DNA of 34,476 bases from Welwitschia mirabilis (lineage: Eukaryota; Gnetophyta; Gnetopsida; Welwitschiales): assembly GCA_051453625.1 (NCBI GenBank), contig JBOZIK010000001.1, positions 56,268,432 to 56,302,907 of the forward strand. Direction: 5' to 3'. Shown here in pieces: positions 30,767 through 34,476 of the stretch. Below the pieces are notes generated by a model. It worked only from the letters and a program-made list of their open reading frames with translations. It was not told the DNA's origin and ran no database searches. Numbering within the stretch: position 1 is the first letter of the stretch; the number at the start of each line of letters is the position of its first letter. The position numbers and the translations under genes were made by a program.

Positions 30767-30784
30767 TGGCATCATTACTAGGGA
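30767..30784 (+). promoter_or_regulatory. Primer binding site, tRNA-Asp type, decayed
   Basis: TGGCATCATTACTAGGGA equals the tRNA-Asp-complementary TGGCGCCGTTGCCGGGGA with six changes, every one C-to-T or G-to-A. It lies 3 bases after the LTR end. Confidence 0.8.
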
Positions 30785-31031
30785 AGAGTTTAAGAGAAAA
30801 AAAAGATTATCATTACTCAAGTAAGTAGTTTGAATTCATTTCAATTTGTTTTTTTGAGTAATGTTGTATTTTATCTTTTTGAATCTACTTTCAATTATAT
30901 GATTACTTTTTGATCTATAAGTAATTGTTTGTGTATTCATTTGGAGTGTACTTTAATTTCCTTTTTTGAACATTGTAATTTTTATTTCTTGCAATTTTTA
31001 TTTCTTTACTTTTAAGTGTAATTTTAATTTG

Positions 31032-31270
31032 AAGGCTCCATACTTCAATTCATTAATTTATTACTGGAAATTTAAAGGCTTTATATTTCAATTCATCAAT
31101 TTATTAGATCTACCCCTTGCACTTCATGTGATATTGAGGATTATCACATTGATTATTATTTATAATAAACTTAGCCCACACTTTGCACTTTATGTGATCT
31201 AAGTGATTACCACATTCATTTGGTATATCTTACTTCTTACATCTTTGAGTGATTCTGGAGATTGATGTCA
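31032..31270 (+). repeat. Leader repeats of Athila/Tat-like element
   Basis: A 43-bp direct repeat (aaggct at 31032 and 31075) is followed by three degenerate copies of a cttgcacttygtgtgatct / gattaccacattcattt unit. The same three-copy array occurs at 31835-31975 in the duplicated segment. Confidence 0.7.
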
Positions 31271-32410
31271 CTTGAATGTAAATAATTTTTTTTAATATAG
31301 ATTGATCTTACAGGATAATGCTAAATAGCAACAAAGGCAAATACACTCATAGAAACATTTCCTTGACAAAGCAATCAAAGAAGATTTGGTAGACTTTAAT
31401 TTAAGAACTTGAGATGAGAAAGAAAAATTTAATTCTTTAATTGAGCAAGACGATTATTCTGCATTTACTATTTCTTGTTTGTATACTCCTAAATCTTTGA
31501 AAACTTCCGAAAATCAACCAAGTTCTACCAAAAATCCTACCTCTTCTCTTTTGCCTTATCATCCTAATACTATTACCTCTATGGCATCCAATAAATCTTC
31601 TAATTTAAATGTTACTTTAAAGGATATGTTAGCCAACAAAAAGAGGGAACTTCAAAACCCATTTGATCTACCCCCTGGAGATGATGTAGANNNNNNNNNN
31701 NNNNNNNNNNNNNNNNNNNNNNNNNNNNNNNNNNNNNNNNNNNNNNNNNNNNNNNNNNNNNNNNNNNNNNNNNNNNNNNNNNNNNNNNNNATTTTAGGAA
31801 TTCATTTTTCAATTCAGCAATCTATTAGGTCTACCCCTCGCACTTCGTGTGATCTTGGGGATTACCATATTGATTTTTATTTACAACAAACTTGGCCTAC
31901 ACTTTGCACTTTGTGTGATCTGAGTGATTGTCACATTCATTTAGTAGATCCTACTCCTTGCACCTTTGAGTGATCCTGGAGATTGATGCCACTTGAATGT
32001 AAAGAAGTCTGTTTTAACATAAATTAATCTTACAGGGAATGGCAAATCGCAGCAAAGATAAATACACTCATAAAAAACATTTTCTTAACAAAGTAATCAA
32101 AGAAGTTTTGATGGACTTTAATTCAAAAAATTGAGATAATAAAGAAAAATTTAATTTTTTAATTAAGCAAGATGATTATTCTGCATTTACTATTTCTTGT
32201 TTGCATACTCTTAAATCTCTGAAAACTTCTAAAAATCAACCAAGTTCTACCAAATCTTGCCTCTCCTCTTTTGCCTTATCATCCTAATACTATCACCTCT
32301 ATGGAATTTAACAAATCTTCTAATTCAAATCTTACTTTAAAGAATATGTTAGCCAACAAAAAGAGGGAACTTCAAAACCCATTTAACCTATCCCCTAGAG
32401 ATGATGTAGA
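31069..32410 (+). repeat. Tandem duplication of leader and gag start across a 100-N gap
   Basis: 31069-31690 and 31791-32410 align along their whole length: leader repeats, gag start, and up to gatgatgtaga at both ends, with roughly a tenth of positions different. They are separated by a 100-N gap (31691-31790). It is either a real tandem duplication or two copies of the repeat placed side by side during scaffolding. The divergence argues against two alleles of a single young copy. Confidence 0.85.
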
Positions 32411-33180
32411 GTTAAAAAACTTGAATGCCTATCCTAGCTTTTTTGGAGAACCTAACAAAGACCCATTCCAACACATAGCTGAGATTGAATAACTCATTCT
32501 TAATTCAAGAAATGGGAAAAATAAAATTTTAGATAGGACCTACATGGTAATATTTCCCTTTACCTTAAAAGGAAAAATAAAAAATTGGCTTAAAACCATT
32601 CTACATAGAATTCTTAAGTCATGGAATCATGGACAAGCGGTCTTTATCAAATGGTTTATGAATGAGATAGTCATGAGGACAAGAAAAAAAAGAAGTAATA
32701 AATTTTTAACAATACCTCATGAAGATTTTTCCTTAACATGTAAAAGATGCTTGATTGCTGTGCCATTCACCTAATGAATGAGTTTAAAAAATAAGCAACT
32801 TATTAATCACTTCTATAGTGGATTGAATAGTCAAATAGATAAATAGTGGTTTTTCATGTGGTGGAGATTTACTCAGTTTAACCTTAGATAATACTTAAAA
32901 ATTATTAGAATATGTTGTAGAAATAAGTAAAAATTGGCCAAAGATTACATGTGAAGACACTAGAACTATAGGTGAAATGCTTAGAGACTTGAAAAAAATG
33001 CAACATGAAGAAGAATAACTAAAGGTTAATACCCTACTTAGTGATCTTACTAGTACATTGGAAAATTACACAAAGGCTTTAACTGATGCAAAATTGCTAA
33101 AACAACTCAACCATTGTGAAATATGAGATGAAAGATATCACTCTACCAAGAAATGCTTAGTTTTACCAATTTGTAGAGAG
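32039..33180 (+). pseudogene. Athila/Tat-like gag
   Basis: The ATG at 32039 opens MANRSKDKYTHKKHFLNKV, paralleled in the upstream duplicate from 31318. After frame changes the core follows: LKNMLANKKRELQNPFNL, LNAYPSFFGEPNKDPFQHIA, VIFPFTLKGKIKNWLKTI, INHFYSGLNSQID. Then comes a zinc-knuckle-like stretch at 33115-33156 reading CEI, DERYHSTKKC with the second Cys replaced by a stop. The pattern and order (GEPNxDPxxH, FPFSLKxKAxxWL, FYxGL) are those of Athila/Tat gag. The protein would assemble virus-like particles around element RNA. Many stops. Confidence 0.82.
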
Positions 33181-33880
33181 GCCATATCAATGAATTTTAT
33201 GCATTCAATCAAAGGCCAAATAACTTTAGAGGTAACCAACAACATCCACTAAGAAATAATGGACTTTCAACATCTTTCCAATCTTCATTTGATAAGAAAT
33301 ACAGAGGTCATAACACTCAGCCCAATTTTTTCAACTATAATAAAAATGATTCTTATAGAGAAATGATGGAGGAACTCAAAAAGACATAAGATACCACCAA
33401 TTAAATCTTAGAAAATCAAAATAAAAACCTAGAAAATTTGATTGATCTTCTTTGATAAAACATGTTAGGAAATCAAAGATCTTAAAGATAACTTGTCACT
33501 CAAACTATTCCAAACACAAATGATGTAAAGAAAGATTAAAAAGTAGTAACTAGAAGTGAACATAGCATAACTCCTTATGAGAAAACTTAAACTTCTATCC
33601 ATAAATATAATGAAATAAATCAAGAAGATGTTATTGAAATTATTGATTAATTAAACTTTCCTTCTACTCTCAACTCTAAATCCAACAACAACAACCAACA
33701 TCCAAAGGAGAAGACTACCTCATGGCTAGAAATATTAAACAACAATCTAACTTATGATGAGTGTTTAAAAGTAATTATAAATGATGTTACTATTAACCCA
33801 CCCTTTTGGAAGATCCTTTAAGACATTCCTAAGTACAAAAAATTTGGAAGGACTTAGTAAAAAGAAAATAAAAGAAGATA
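33181..33880 (+). pseudogene. Athila/Tat-like gag tail and linker to protease
   Basis: Downstream of the zinc knuckle, frames read NQRPNNFRGNQQHPLRNN, FNYNKNDSYREMMEELKKT, TTSWLEILNNNLTYDE and LKVIINDVTINPPFW. Asn/Gln-rich sequence followed by a linker is normal before the protease of these elements. No domain is identifiable beyond that. Confidence 0.6.
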
Positions 33881-34476
33881 GTCCCAAGTAAAGTATTCAT
33901 TGCACAATTTCTTTGCAACTTAGTGTCTCAAAAATGTTCTAAGTTAAAGATTCAGGGGTAGCCAATGTCGTTGTTATTTTTAAAAAAAATAACAAAATCA
34001 AGACAGCTCTAATAGACATAGGAGCAAGTGTTACTATTATGCCTTTGCACATTTGTAAAAAGCTTAAATTATAAGGAAAAATTAAACCTCCCAAAATAGT
34101 GTTAGAATTGGCTGATGCATCAATTAAGAAACCTATAAGAATAATTAAAGATTTAGTGATTCAAATTGATAAAGCTTTCTACCCTATAGATGTGATCATT
34201 ATAGAGGTTGAATATAATGGCAGATATCCTCTACTTTTAGGAAGATCCTTTTATGCAATAGCTTATTGCATTTTTGATACTCACATAGGGATGACAGAAT
34301 GCCATATAGACAACAAAAAGTTTAGTATCAAAGTATTCAATGCCATTGAAAAAGACATAGAGGATGAATTAAACATAAAAGAAAAAGTTAGGTCATCCAT
34401 ATTAGTTCAACATCATCCTTTAGAAGAAAGGCTCCTTTCATTACATAACTCTATCTTGTTTGAGGATGAGGAAGAA
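33881..34476 (+). pseudogene. Athila/Tat-like aspartic protease, best-preserved frame of the element
   Basis: Contains the active-site region LIDIGASVTIMPLHI (catalytic Asp codon 34015-34017; relatives read DLGAS or DTGAS). It continues after one stop (about 34070) as an open frame to the window end: PPKIVLELADASIKKPIRI, DLVIQIDKAFYPIDVIIIEV, RYPLLLGRSFYAIAYCIFDT and KKFSIKVFNAIE. The LELADxSIKxP, FPxDxVI and PLLLGRxF blocks are diagnostic of this branch. A frameshift lies near 33970. The protease would cleave the Gag-Pol precursor. The frame has no start of its own, as expected for an inner polyprotein domain. Confidence 0.85.

Larger units (their letters stand above)
29666..34476 (+). mobile_element. 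Athila/Tat-like Ty3/gypsy element, 5' half, cut by window end
   Basis: Plus-strand element with a 5' LTR (29666-30763), tRNA-Asp-type primer site (30767-30784), long leader with repeats, duplicated leader-gag start, gag, and aspartic protease running to the window edge. Protease sequence and primer type place it in the Athila/Tat branch, not among the chromoviruses. RT and later domains would lie beyond 34476. The LTR insertion at 4079-6666 belongs to the same family. Confidence 0.82.

Noticed and set aside
30966-31202. 78-codon frame (+) in the Athila/Tat-like leader
   Set aside because: A+T-rich Ile/Phe/Asn composition, overlaps non-coding leader repeats, and differs in frame from the duplicate at 31791.

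Overview
This is plant nuclear DNA made almost entirely of nested, decayed retrotransposons. I see no host gene. The evidence is Ty3/gypsy chromovirus pol, an Athila/Tat-type gag and aspartic protease, and plant L1-type LINEs with DUF4283, endonuclease, reverse transcriptase and zf-RVT domains. The DNA is A+T rich, and most in-frame stops and lost catalytic residues fit C-to-T or G-to-A change, as expected of old methylated repeats. Blocks of N (10 to about 760 bases) interrupt it. The species cannot be told from this window.

Layout. Positions 1-9270 hold three head-to-tail pieces of one minus-strand chromovirus family: LTR end, pol end, LTR end, longer pol, LTR end, longest pol. The last copy runs integrase, RNase H, RT, a gag stub and a tRNA-iMet primer binding site at 9250-9268. 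One or two LTRs of an Athila/Tat-like element (4079-6666) interrupt its integrase. The chromovirus 5' LTR starts at 9271, is broken at 11276, and resumes at about 22997-26290. There it contains two 1.35 kb tandem units, each with a nine-copy minisatellite.

Between the two LTR parts lie LINE copy 1 (11377 to about 16095, nearly full length), a pol-less gypsy element (16096-19069), and LINE copy 2 (19170-22996, starting within RT). Positions 26291-29665 are A+T-rich unassigned DNA with several short tandem repeats. An Athila/Tat-like element on the plus strand starts at 29666 (LTR, tRNA-Asp-type primer site, leader, gag, protease) and runs off the right edge.

The most unusual observation is that both LINE copies end, just before their 3' UTR and poly(A), in the same reading frame for a DnaJ-type J-domain. 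It has the helix II YRKKAL block, an HLD in place of HPD, and a helix III block of the FKEIN-AFEVLSD type. The two copies have diverged considerably, so the J-domain appears to be an inherited part of this LINE family and not a chance neighbour. A LINE carrying its own Hsp70 co-chaperone domain is not something I recognise from described plant L1 families. That makes it the main candidate for an undescribed system here. No copy in this window is intact.
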